Positions 1 to 7,983 of a stretch of 64,000 nucleotides of DNA are shown here, piece by piece. A model generated the notes under the pieces. The model had not been told where the DNA came from. It saw only the letters and a list, made by a program, of their open reading frames with translations, and did not search any database. Position numbers and translations under genes: made by a program. The first letter of the stretch is position 1. Every line of letters begins with the position of its first letter. This DNA is from Pararhodobacter marinus (GTDB lineage: Bacteria > Pseudomonadota > Alphaproteobacteria > Rhodobacterales > Rhodobacteraceae): NCBI RefSeq assembly GCF_003122215.1, contig NZ_QEYD01000003.1, positions 350,961 through 414,960 on the forward strand, given 5' to 3'.

Positions 1-1
1 G

Positions 2-1276
2 CTCTCGCACGGCCCCGTCGCGGCGGCCAAGGGCGCCGACGTGGTCATCCTCGATCACCACCTCGGCGGCGAGACGCTGCCCGAGGCGCTGGCCGTGGTG
101 AACCCCAACCGACAGGACGAATCGGGCGATCTGGGCCATCTCTGCGCGGCGGGCGTGGTCTTCCTGCTGCTGGTTGAAGCCAATCGCCAGCTGCGCGACG
201 ACGGCGTCAGGGGCCCCGACCTGATGGGCTATCTCGACCTTGTGGCGCTGGCGACGGTGGCCGATGTGGCGCCGCTGATCGGCGTCAATCGCGCCTTCGT
301 GCGGCAGGGGCTCAAGGTCATGGCGCAGCGCGGGCGTCCCGGTCTGGTCGCGCTCAGTGATGTGGGCCGTATCGACCAGGCGCCGACCCCCTACCATCTG
401 GGCTTCGTTCTGGGCCCGCGCGTCAATGCGGGCGGACGGATCGGCGCGGCCGATCTGGGCGCGCGGCTTCTGTCGACCGACAACGCGTTCGAAGCGCAAA
501 AGATCGCGGCCCAGCTCGATCAGCTCAACGACGACCGCCGCGCCATCGAACAGGCGGTGCGCGAGGAGGCGCTCGCGCAAGCCGAGTTCCGGGGCCTCGA
601 CGGCCCGCTGGTCTGGGCCGCCGCCGAGGGCTGGCATCCGGGCGTGATCGGCATCGTCGCCGCACGGCTGAAAGAGGCCACCAATCGCCCCGCCGTGGTG
701 ATCGCGCTCGACGGGGACGAGGGCAAGGGCTCGGGCCGCTCGGTCGCGGGGGTGGATCTGGGCGCCTCGATCCAAAGGCTCGCGCTGGAGGGCCTCCTTG
801 TGAAAGGCGGCGGTCACCGGATGGCCGCGGGCCTGACCGTGACGCGCGACCGACTCGAGTCGGCAATGGAACGGTTGGGCGAGCTCTTGGCCAAGCAGGG
901 AGCCGGCCAGGGCGGCGCGGGCGATCTGCGGCTCGACGGGCTGTTGATGCCGGGCGCCGCGACGGTCGGGATGGTCGAAACGCTCGAACAGGCCGGACCT
1001 TTCGGACAAGGTGCCCCTGCCCCGCGATTCGCCTTCCCGTCGATGGCGATTCTCGATGCCCGCCAGATCGGCACAGGCCACCTGAAACTGCGATTCGGCG
1101 ACCCGGCGGGCGCCTCGCTCGAGGCCATTGCCTTCGGCGCCTATGACGGCCCGCTGGGCGCGGCGCTGGCCCGGCGCACGCCCGGCCTTTGGCACCTCGC
1201 CGGCAAGGTCGAGATCAATTCCTGGGGCGGCCGCAACCGCGTGCAGCTTCGCCTCGACGACGCCGCGCCCGCCTGA
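2..1276 (+). CDS. recJ: Single-stranded-DNA exonuclease RecJ (5' end missing)
   Basis: RecJ is a 5'-3' exonuclease for single-stranded DNA in RecF-pathway recombination and mismatch repair. The reading frame is open from base 2 and ends at TGA 1274-1276, giving the last 424 residues; the start lies left of the window. The DHH motif after VIL (about fragment residues 17-20) is the catalytic Mn2+ motif of the DHH phosphoesterase domain. GGGHRMAAG at about residues 270-280 is the DHHA1 signature, and the last 130 residues fit the OB-fold. The codon at position 41 (GTG) is the internal Val before the DHH motif, not a start. Family assignment is secure; only completeness is uncertain. Confidence 0.95.
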   Translation, partial: LSHGPVAAAKGADVVILDHHLGGETLPEALAVVNPNRQDESGDLGHLCAAGVVFLLLVEANRQLRDDGVRGPDLMGYLDLVALATVADVAPLIGVNRAFVRQGLKVMAQRGRPGLVALSDVGRIDQAPTPYHLGFVLGPRVNAGGRIGAADLGARLLSTDNAFEAQKIAAQLDQLNDDRRAIEQAVREEALAQAEFRGLDGPLVWAAAEGWHPGVIGIVAARLKEATNRPAVVIALDGDEGKGSGRSVAGVDLGASIQRLALEGLLVKGGGHRMAAGLTVTRDRLESAMERLGELLAKQGAGQGGAGDLRLDGLLMPGAATVGMVETLEQAGPFGQGAPAPRFAFPSMAILDARQIGTGHLKLRFGDPAGASLEAIAFGAYDGPLGAALARRTPGLWHLAGKVEINSWGGRNRVQLRLDDAAPA

Positions 1277-1453
1277 CCGGGCGCCCGGGACGGCCTGAAA
1301 CGCTTTGGAAATCCGCCCGTCAGTGCCCTCTCAAGGCGCTGAGATGCCTGTCACAACCGTGAAACGAGGCGGCCCGAAACGCTCGGTCGTGCACGACGAA
1401 AAAAGTTGTCACGAAGGCGAAAAATTCCCCTTGCGCCCGCCCGGACGCTGGCC

Positions 1454-1459
1454 TAAACA
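1454..1459 (+). promoter_or_regulatory. Possible -10 element of the tRNA-Glu promoter
   Basis: TAAACA at 1454-1459 lies 17 bases downstream of TTGCGC (1431-1436), a sigma70-like -35/-10 arrangement about 55 bases before the tRNA. It was read by eye from a GC-rich spacer; alphaproteobacterial promoters are degenerate, so this is only a suggestion. Confidence 0.25.
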
Positions 1460-1512
1460 CCGCCTCACGCCGGAAGCGAAACGCTGACAAGCATCGCAGA
1501 AAGCGCAAAGGT

Positions 1513-1587
1513 GGCCCGTTCGTCTATCGGTTAGGACGCCAGGTTTTCAACCTGGAAAGAGGGGTTCGACTCCCCTACGGGCTGCCA
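1513..1587 (+). tRNA. tRNA-Glu (anticodon TTC)
   Basis: A complete cloverleaf with encoded CCA. The acceptor arm GGCCCGT pairs with ACGGGCT (the first pair is G-U). The anticodon stem CCAGG/CCTGG encloses the loop TTTTCAA, giving anticodon TTC. The T arm GGGG-TTCGACT-CCCC is canonical. Discriminator G and CCA end at 1587. It stands alone between recJ and a small lipoprotein gene. Confidence 0.97.
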
Positions 1588-1822
1588 CTTTTCCTTATAC
1601 AGACACGTTTTCAAGTGCCTTTCGGGGCGCTCCTTTGCGTATGCGTGCGCCCCCTTCACCCGCAGTCGAGCCCCCTTCCCGGGCAAGCTGTTGCAGATCG
1701 GCACCCCCGGCGCGCAGCGATCCGGAGAGTATTTTCCGCTGTGAAAGAACCGTGTACTGCTTGACCCGATCGGGACTTGCGCAACCATTGTCCCAGACTG
1801 CCTTTTCGGAACCGGGGGTTTC

Positions 1823-2119
1823 ATGACACTCTATCGCAGACTTTCAGCGGGTTCGCTGCTGGTGCTTTCCGTCGCTCTTGCCGGCTGCGTCAGCACCACC
1901 GCGCCAGACCCGACCAACGAATCCCAGTTCCTGCCGGAGCTGCCCGAAGGCATCATGAACGTGGTGGCCCCGAACCAGGACCTGACCGCCGTGCGCATCA
2001 TGCCTTCGGATGGCTGCTACTGGTACCGTCACAGCAATGTCGTCGAAACGACCTTCGTGCCGCTGCGCACGCGCGACGGGCGGATGATCTGCACCAATGC
2101 CGGGGCACCCGCGGCGTAA
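1823..2119 (+). CDS. Small outer-membrane/periplasmic lipoprotein of unknown function
   Basis: The product has 98 residues. It begins with a short basic stretch and a hydrophobic segment ending in the lipobox LAGC (Cys about 22), so it should be processed by signal peptidase II and lipid-anchored. The mature part is acidic, with two further Cys residues (DGCYWYR and MICTN) that could form a disulfide. ATG at 1823 is the only sensible start because it places the signal peptide at the N terminus. A strong hairpin follows at 2147-2168. No domain family is recognised. Confidence 0.75.
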   Translation: MTLYRRLSAGSLLVLSVALAGCVSTTAPDPTNESQFLPELPEGIMNVVAPNQDLTAVRIMPSDGCYWYRHSNVVETTFVPLRTRDGRMICTNAGAPAA

Positions 2120-2146
2120 CGCCGGCAGGGGATGGGAAATGACAAA

Positions 2147-2171
2147 GGGCGCCGCGATTGCGGCGCCCTTC
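2147..2171. terminator. Bidirectional terminator hairpin
   Basis: A perfect 9-bp stem GGGCGCCGC/GCGGCGCCC with loop GATT (2147-2168) is followed by a short T-rich tail on the plus strand and preceded by AAA (Ts on the minus strand). It sits between the convergent lipoprotein and L,D-transpeptidase genes. Confidence 0.75.
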
Positions 2172-2204
2172 TGCATGTCGGGTCTGCGGGGTCGGTCTGC
2201 GCAG

Positions 2205-2852
2205 TCACGCCGCGTAGAGATGCGCCGTGGCGCCGACCTCGACCTGGTCGTACAGGTTGATGATATGCGGCATCACCATCCGCACGCAGCCCGAGCTGGC
2301 ACGCGAGCCGATCGACCAGGGCTGCGGCGTGCCGTGGATGCGCAGATAGGTGTCGCGGTTGCCCACATAGAGATAGAGCGCGCGCGCGCCCAGGGGGTTC
2401 TCGGGGCCGCCCGGCATGCCGCCGGCGAATTCCTGGTATTCCGGGTTGCGGCGGATCATGTTCGCCGTGGGCGTCCAGGAGGGCCAGCGCGCCTTGCGGC
2501 CGATGCGGAAGGTCCCCGCTTCGTACAGGTCGTCCTGGCCGATGGCGACGCCGTAGCGCATTGCCGTCCCGTCGCCCTGGATGTGGTAGAGATAGCGCGC
2601 CACCGCGTCGACATGGATGTCGCCCGCGCGCAGGCCGTCATTGGCCTCGACCCGGCGCGGCAGGAAGCGCGGATGCAGATCCCAGGGGTTGGAAAAGGAC
2701 GGGTCGTAGCCCGCGGGCGTGACCTGCGCGTCCCAGCTGTCCCACTGGCTTTCCTGAGCGGTCTGGGCGAAGAGCTGGCGCGGGCCAGCGACAAAGGGCG
2801 CGGCCAGGGCAGCGGCGGCGCTTTTGGCGATGAAAGAGCGTCTGGACGTCAC
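2205..2852 (-). CDS. L,D-transpeptidase (YkuD/ErfK family), Tat-exported
   Basis: The 215-residue product should form 3-3 cross-links in peptidoglycan or attach proteins to it in the periplasm. The N terminus has a twin-arginine signal (SRRSFIAK, residues 3-10) followed by an Ala-rich hydrophobic stretch ending near AQ at 30, as in many rhodobacterial YkuD proteins. The catalytic signature is complete: His173 in HGTPQPWS, then SSGCVRM with Cys189 as nucleophile. It is monocistronic, faces the lipoprotein gene across a terminator, and is followed by a 197-bp gap in which I see nothing. Substrate preference (cross-linking or lipoprotein attachment) cannot be read from the sequence. Confidence 0.9.
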   Translation of the reverse strand: MTSRRSFIAKSAAAALAAPFVAGPRQLFAQTAQESQWDSWDAQVTPAGYDPSFSNPWDLHPRFLPRRVEANDGLRAGDIHVDAVARYLYHIQGDGTAMRYGVAIGQDDLYEAGTFRIGRKARWPSWTPTANMIRRNPEYQEFAGGMPGGPENPLGARALYLYVGNRDTYLRIHGTPQPWSIGSRASSGCVRMVMPHIINLYDQVEVGATAHLYAA

Positions 2853-3049
2853 GGAACTGTTCCTCTTGTCGGCCGGGCGAGCAGCGCCGGCAGATTATCG
2901 GTGGTCATAAGCAAAATATGCGCCGACGGGCAAGCGTGGCAAACCCGTTGCGGCCTGTTAGGGGCAGATTCGCGCTCACAGATGCGTAACCCGGAATGCT
3001 TTCGGGGCGTTTCCGGCCCGGCTGGGGTGTTTCGGACGCGTCGCGAGGT

Positions 3050-4729
3050 TCAATGCGCCGAGGGATTGTCCATCGCCCGGCTGAGCAGGATTACCGGGAT
3101 GATCCCGATGGCGACGATCAGCATGGCCGAGGTCGAGGCCTCGTCCAGCCGCCCGTCCGACGCCAGTCGATAGGTCCGAATCGCCAACGTATCGAGGTTG
3201 AAGGGCCGCACGATCAGCGTCGCGGGCAGTTCCTTGAGCACATCGGCGAAGATGAAGATCGCCGCCGACAGAAGCCCGCCGCGCAGAAGCGGGAAATGCA
3301 CCGTCGCCAGCGTCCGCGCGGGCCCTGAACCAAGCCCCCGCGCGGCCTCGTCCAGCGAGGGCGGAATGCGCTGCAAAGACGCCTCGATCGTGTTGAGCGA
3401 AATGGCGAGGAACCGCACCGCATAGGCAAAGATCAGCCCGAAATAGGAGCCGGTCAGCAAAAGCCCGGTCGAGATGTCGAAGGTCTCGCGCATCCAGGCA
3501 TCGAGGCTGCGATCGACCCAGCTGAGCGGCAGCAGGATCCCCACGGCGATCACCGCGCCCGGCATCGCGTAGCCGATCCCCGCAACCCCCAGCGCGCCAC
3601 GCACCGCAGGCCCGCCATCGAGCCGCCGCGCATAGGCCAGGAAAACCCCGAGCGTCAGCAGCACGAGCGCGGCCAGGGCGGCCAGCATCAGCGAATTCCC
3701 GGCAAAGGCGTAGAAACGCGGGCCCCACATCGGATCCCCCACCAGGAATGCACGGCGCGCCAGATCGGCGAAGGGAAAGACAAAGCCCGCGACGATGGGA
3801 AAGGCGCACAGCCCCATCACGATCGCCGCGCGCCAGCCGGTCAGCGGACGCCGCGCCGCCGCGCTGGCCGATTGTCCGCCCGGATCGCCCACATAGCGCC
3901 GCGAGCCGCGCAACAGCCGCTCCAGCACCAGCGCCACGCCGACGAGCCCGATCAGCAGCGCCGCGATCTGCGCCGCCGCCACCGGCTCGCCCCGCGCGAA
4001 CCAGGTGCGGAAAATGCCCGAGGTCAGCGTCTGCACGCCCAGATGCTGCACGGTGCCGAAATCGGCCAGCGTCTCCATCCCCACGAAGGCGCAGCCCGCG
4101 ACGATGGCCGGGCGTGCCATCGGCAGGGCCACGCGGAAGAAGGCCCCGCGCGCCGACTGGCCCAGCGCCCGGGCCGCCTCGATCAGGTGCAGCGACTGCG
4201 TGGCAAAGGCCGCGCGGGCCAACAGGTAGACATAGGGATAGAGCACCAGCGCCAGCATGATCGCCGCGCCCGGCAGGCTGGCGATGTCCGGAAACCAGTA
4301 ATCCCGCCGCCCCCAACCGAACAGCGCGCGCAGGGCCGACTGAACGGGACCGGCGAAGGTGAAGGTCTCGTAATAGACATAGGCGATGACATAGCCCGGC
4401 ATCGTCATCGGCAGCATCAGCGCCCATTGCAGCACGCCCCGGCCCCGGAACTCGAAGCCCGCGATCAGCCAGCCCGCGCCCACCCCCATCGCCGCCGCCA
4501 GCGCGATGGTCAGCATCACCAGAAACAGCGAATTGCGCAGGTAAAGCGGCAGCACGGTCGAGGCCAGATGCGCCCAGGCGCCGTCCGAGGGCAGGAAGAC
4601 CTGAGCCACCACCGCCAGAATCGGCAGCGCGATGAAGGCGGCGATCACCAGCGCACCCAGCGTCCAGCCGCCGGGCCTGAAGCGCCGCGACCGCGCGGTC
4701 GAAGAAAGGGTGTCGTGGGTCGTGGCCAT
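3050..4729 (-). CDS. fbpB: Iron(III) ABC transporter permease, FbpB/SfuB type
   Basis: The product has 559 residues and two fused permease halves, each with about six membrane segments, as in FbpB/SfuB. EAA-type cytoplasmic loops can be seen near EAARALGQSARGAFFRVALP in the first half and DEAARGLGSGPARTLATVHFP in the second; these contact the ATPase. ATG 4729 is chosen because it begins the short polar N terminus before the first membrane helix. It is divergent from fbpA, with 200 bp between them carrying direct repeats that could be iron-responsive. No ATPase (fbpC) lies next to it, so the ATP-binding subunit must be encoded elsewhere. Confidence 0.9.
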   Translation of the reverse strand: MATTHDTLSSTARSRRFRPGGWTLGALVIAAFIALPILAVVAQVFLPSDGAWAHLASTVLPLYLRNSLFLVMLTIALAAAMGVGAGWLIAGFEFRGRGVLQWALMLPMTMPGYVIAYVYYETFTFAGPVQSALRALFGWGRRDYWFPDIASLPGAAIMLALVLYPYVYLLARAAFATQSLHLIEAARALGQSARGAFFRVALPMARPAIVAGCAFVGMETLADFGTVQHLGVQTLTSGIFRTWFARGEPVAAAQIAALLIGLVGVALVLERLLRGSRRYVGDPGGQSASAAARRPLTGWRAAIVMGLCAFPIVAGFVFPFADLARRAFLVGDPMWGPRFYAFAGNSLMLAALAALVLLTLGVFLAYARRLDGGPAVRGALGVAGIGYAMPGAVIAVGILLPLSWVDRSLDAWMRETFDISTGLLLTGSYFGLIFAYAVRFLAISLNTIEASLQRIPPSLDEAARGLGSGPARTLATVHFPLLRGGLLSAAIFIFADVLKELPATLIVRPFNLDTLAIRTYRLASDGRLDEASTSAMLIVAIGIIPVILLSRAMDNPSAH

Positions 4730-4786
4730 GTGGCGTCCTGCACATCCGGCTCTTCCCCTAGCGGATGGCCGCCGGGCTGTCCAGTT

Positions 4787-4828
4787 TTCCGATTCTTATT
4801 GTCGGATTATATTCCGATTGTTATTGTC
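4787..4828. promoter_or_regulatory. Pair of 17-bp direct repeats in the fbpB/fbpA intergenic region
   Basis: TTCCGATTSTTATTGTC occurs at 4787-4803 and 4812-4828 with one mismatch (C/G), 25 bp apart start to start. The block is AT-rich in an otherwise GC-rich region and lies between the divergent iron-transport genes. Its place and form suggest an operator for an iron regulator (Fur, RirA or Irr class). The sequence does not match a perfect Fur or Irr box that I can recall, so the regulator is not named. Confidence 0.55.
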
Positions 4829-4929
4829 AGGAATGCCGCGAGCCTTTATGCCTCGGGGCGTCCGGGTCGGAACCGACCCTTCCCCCGCCCGCCCCGCCCG
4901 GGGCGATTTTCTTACGTCCGGAGGACCTT

Positions 4930-5967
4930 ATGTTTCGCAATCTGACGGCTCTTGGTACTGCTTTCACCGCATTGCTGACCGCCGCCGCGCCGGCCGCGCT
5001 GGCACAGGAAGTCAACCTGTATTCCTCGCGCCATTACGACACCGACCTGCGCCTTTACGAGAACTTCACCGCGGCCACCGGAATCCGCATCAACCTGATC
5101 GAGGGCACCGGCGAACAGCTGCTCGAACGGATCCAGACCGAAGGCGAGGCCTCGCCGGCCGATCTGTACATCACCGTCGATGGCGGCCGCCTGCACCGCG
5201 CGGTCGAAGCGGGCGTGTTCCAGCCCATCGAGAGCGAGATCCTGGAACAGCGCGTGCCCGAGAATTTCCAGCATCCCGACAATCTGTGGTTCGGCCTGTC
5301 GTCGCGCGCACGGGTCATCTTCACCCGTGTGGGCGAGCGTCCCGACTGGCTGAACGATTACGAAGACCTCGCCGACCCGCGTCTCGAGGGCGAGATCTGC
5401 ATCCGGTCCTCGTCGAATATCTACAACATCTCGCTGATGGCCGAGATGATCGAGGTCCTGGGCGCCGAAGGGGCCGAGGAATGGGCCGCGGGCGTGAACA
5501 ACAACCTCGCCCGCCAGCCGCAGGGCGGCGACCGCGACCAGCTGCGCGCGCTGGCGGCCGACGAATGCTCGGTCGCGGTGTCGAACACCTATTACTGGGG
5601 CGCGCTCGCTGCGTCGGACAACCCCGATGATGTCGCCGTCGCCGAGGCGGTCGAGTTCTTCTATCCCAACCAGGGGACCGAGGACGAGCCGGGGCGCGGC
5701 GCGCATGTCAACATCTCGGGCGCGGGCGTGACCCAGCACGCTCCGAACCGCGAGAACGCGATCCGCTTCCTGGAATACCTGGTGTCGGATGAAGCACAGG
5801 CGATCTTTGCGGATTCCAACAACGAATTCCCGATCGTCCCGGGCGTCGAGATCCACGGCCCCGTCGCCCCCTTCACCGATTTCCGCAATTCGGGCGTCAA
5901 CGTTTCGGTCTACGGGCTGAACGCGGGCGAGGCGACGGACATCTTCGACCGCGTGGGCTTCCCGTAA
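4930..5967 (+). CDS. fbpA: Iron(III)-binding periplasmic protein FbpA
   Basis: The solute-binding component of the iron(III) ABC transporter, 345 residues. Residues 1-25 form a Sec signal peptide ending AALAQ before EVNLYSSRHYDTD. The tandem tyrosines in SNTYYWGAL match the paired Tyr ligands for Fe3+ in FbpA/FutA proteins. The start at 4930 is preceded by GGAGGACC, a good ribosome-binding site, and gives the proper signal peptide; an upstream GTG at 4765 would only add a non-homologous leader. It is divergent from its permease gene, and a hairpin terminator follows at 6061. Iron starvation control is likely from the intergenic repeats. Confidence 0.93.
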   Translation: MFRNLTALGTAFTALLTAAAPAALAQEVNLYSSRHYDTDLRLYENFTAATGIRINLIEGTGEQLLERIQTEGEASPADLYITVDGGRLHRAVEAGVFQPIESEILEQRVPENFQHPDNLWFGLSSRARVIFTRVGERPDWLNDYEDLADPRLEGEICIRSSSNIYNISLMAEMIEVLGAEGAEEWAAGVNNNLARQPQGGDRDQLRALAADECSVAVSNTYYWGALAASDNPDDVAVAEAVEFFYPNQGTEDEPGRGAHVNISGAGVTQHAPNRENAIRFLEYLVSDEAQAIFADSNNEFPIVPGVEIHGPVAPFTDFRNSGVNVSVYGLNAGEATDIFDRVGFP

Positions 5968-6060
5968 TCCGACGCCCCGGGTGACCGGGTCGTCAGGGGG
6001 GCTGTCTGCCCCCCTCGGCCTGCGGCCTCACCCCCCGAGGATATTTGCGGAACAAAGATG

Positions 6061-6088
6061 AAGGGGCCTCCTCTGCGGGGCCCCTTTT
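6061..6088 (+). terminator. Rho-independent terminator of fbpA
   Basis: The stem AAGGGGCC (6061-6068) pairs with GGCCCCTT (6079-6086) around a 10-nt loop, followed by TTTTG. It lies about 95 bp after the fbpA stop. Confidence 0.7.
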
Positions 6089-6174
6089 GTCATGCCCCGA
6101 GGCGGGGCGCCCTTGACCTCGGGCGATCCGTTCGCATGTTCACCAAGACGATCTCATTTAGCCAAGGATACCCG

Positions 6175-7008
6175 ATGCCGAGTGACAGCTACACGCCCCC
6201 GAAGGTCTGGACCTGGGAACAGGAGAGCGGCGGGCGCTTTGCCTCGATCAACCGGCCCATCGCCGGCCCCACGCATGACAAGGAGCTGCCGGTCGGCGAG
6301 CATCCGTTCCAGCTGTATTCGCTGGGCACGCCCAATGGCGTGAAAGTCACCATCCTGTTCGAAGAGCTGCTGGCGGCGGGCCATGCGGGCGCGGAATACG
6401 ATGCCTGGCTGATCAATATCGGCGAGGGCGACCAGTTCGGCTCGGACTTCGTGGATATCAACCCGAACTCGAAGATCCCGGCGCTGATGGACCGCTCGGG
6501 GTCTGAGCCGGTGCGGGTGTTCGAATCGGCCTCGATCCTGTTCCACCTGGCCGAGAAATTCGGCGCCTTCCTCCCCGCCTCGGGTCCCGCGCGGACCGAG
6601 GTGATGAACTGGGTCTTCTGGCAGATGGGCGCGGCGCCCTATCTGGGTGGCGGCTTCGGGCATTTCTATGCCTATGCGCCCGAGAAATACGAATACCCGA
6701 TCAACCGTTTCGCGATGGAGGTGAAGCGCCAGCTCGACGTGCTGGACCGCAATCTGGCCGACCGCAAATGGATCGCGGGCCACGAGTACACCATCGCCGA
6801 CATGGCGATCTATCCGTGGTACGGGCGGCTTGTCGAAGGCGGGGCCTATGACGCGGGCGAGTTCCTGTCGGTGCACGAATACAAGAACGTGGTCCGCTGG
6901 GCGGCCGACATGGCGGCGCGCCCGGGTGTCGCGCGCGGCAAGCGGGTCAACAAGCCCAGCCCCGAGGACGGCATCCGCGAACGCCACAGCGCGGCGGATC
7001 TGGACTGA
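6175..7008 (+). CDS. yghU: Glutathione S-transferase-like disulfide-bond oxidoreductase, YghU type
   Basis: The 277-residue product follows Escherichia coli YghU almost throughout: the N-terminal KVWTWEQ, the INRPIAGPTH segment, the thioredoxin-fold stretch LYSLGTPNGVKVTI, NPNSKIPAL and FESASIL (glutathione contacts), then the helical domain with GGGFGHFY and EYTIADMAI. YghU binds two glutathiones and has disulfide-bond reductase activity. ATG 6175 is chosen over the in-frame ATG 6136 because AAGGA lies 6-10 bases upstream and the protein then begins where YghU does. It is a single gene between two terminators, convergent with xthA. Confidence 0.92.
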   Translation: MPSDSYTPPKVWTWEQESGGRFASINRPIAGPTHDKELPVGEHPFQLYSLGTPNGVKVTILFEELLAAGHAGAEYDAWLINIGEGDQFGSDFVDINPNSKIPALMDRSGSEPVRVFESASILFHLAEKFGAFLPASGPARTEVMNWVFWQMGAAPYLGGGFGHFYAYAPEKYEYPINRFAMEVKRQLDVLDRNLADRKWIAGHEYTIADMAIYPWYGRLVEGGAYDAGEFLSVHEYKNVVRWAADMAARPGVARGKRVNKPSPEDGIRERHSAADLD

Positions 7009-7014
7009 CGGCAG

Positions 7015-7040
7015 AAGGGCGGCCCCGGTGGCCGCCCTTT
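7015..7040. terminator. Bidirectional terminator between yghU and xthA
   Basis: A perfect 10-bp stem AAGGGCGGCC (7015-7024)/GGCCGCCCTT (7030-7039) with loop CCGGT has T-rich tails on both strands. It ends just before the xthA stop. Confidence 0.8.
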
Positions 7041-7042
7041 CC

Positions 7043-7819
7043 TCAGGCCGCGAGCTCCACCCAGACCGGGGTGTGGTCCGACGGCTTCTCCCAGTCGCGC
7101 GGCGCGGTTTCGATCCAGCAATCGGTCAGGCGGTCGGCCGCCTTGGGCGACAACAGCCAATGATCGATGCGGATGCCGTCATTCTTCGGCCGCGCGCCCG
7201 CCTGGTAATCCCAGAAGGAATAGAGCCCCGGTTCGGGATGGCGCAGCCGCAGCGCGTCGTAGAGCCCCATCGTTTCGAGCCGGCGAAAGGCCGCGCGGCT
7301 TTGCGGCAGGAACAGCGCATCCTCGCGCCAGGCGTCGGGGCGGGCGGCATCCTCGGGCTGGGGGATGACGTTGTAATCCCCCGCGAAAGCCACCGGGATC
7401 TCGCGCGCGATCAGCGCCGCAGCACGTGCGCGCAGCCGCTCCATCCAGCTCAGCTTGTAGTCGTATTTCGGCCCCGGCGCCGGGTTGCCGTTGGGCAGGT
7501 AGAGCCCGCAGACGCGCAGCCCCGTCTCGCCGATATCGGCCTCGATATAGCGGGCCTGTTCGTCGCTCTCATCCCCTGGCAGGCCGCGCGTGACATCGTG
7601 AAGCGGCAGCTTCGACAGGATCGCCACGCCGTTGAAGCCCTTCTGCCCGTGGGTTTCCAGATGATAGCCGCGATCCTCGATCAGGGCGCGAGGAAAGGCC
7701 TCGTCCACCGACTTGATTTCCTGCAGCACCGCCACGTCCGGGGCGGAGGTATCAAGCCAGCGGCCAAGCACCTCGGCCCGGGCCTTGACACCGTTGATAT
7801 TGAAGGTGGCGAGTTTCAT
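7043..7819 (-). CDS. xthA: Exodeoxyribonuclease III
   Basis: The product (258 residues) is an EEP-fold nuclease acting in base-excision repair as AP endonuclease and 3'-5' exonuclease. Visible motifs are the N-terminal MKLATFNINGVKAR, QEIKS (metal-binding Glu), GLYLPNGN, the catalytic GDYNVIP and the C-terminal SDHTPVW with the catalytic His. The start at 7819 is preceded by CAGGAG and matches the standard XthA N terminus; a longer in-frame opening to 7969 adds only low-complexity sequence. The next gene to the right is divergent. Confidence 0.95.
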   Translation of the reverse strand: MKLATFNINGVKARAEVLGRWLDTSAPDVAVLQEIKSVDEAFPRALIEDRGYHLETHGQKGFNGVAILSKLPLHDVTRGLPGDESDEQARYIEADIGETGLRVCGLYLPNGNPAPGPKYDYKLSWMERLRARAAALIAREIPVAFAGDYNVIPQPEDAARPDAWREDALFLPQSRAAFRRLETMGLYDALRLRHPEPGLYSFWDYQAGARPKNDGIRIDHWLLSPKAADRLTDCWIETAPRDWEKPSDHTPVWVELAA

Positions 7820-7983
7820 GCGATCTCCTGCTGCGCGGGCCGCCAGAATGGCATTGCGGCGGGGGGACGGCAACCGCCCGGGCGCGCCGGAGCGATTGCA
7901 GTGCCGCGCCCTCCGCAACCGGCTTGCCCCGCGCCGCCTGAGCCAATACACAACAGCCAGCATTGACAATCGGAGCCCATTCG

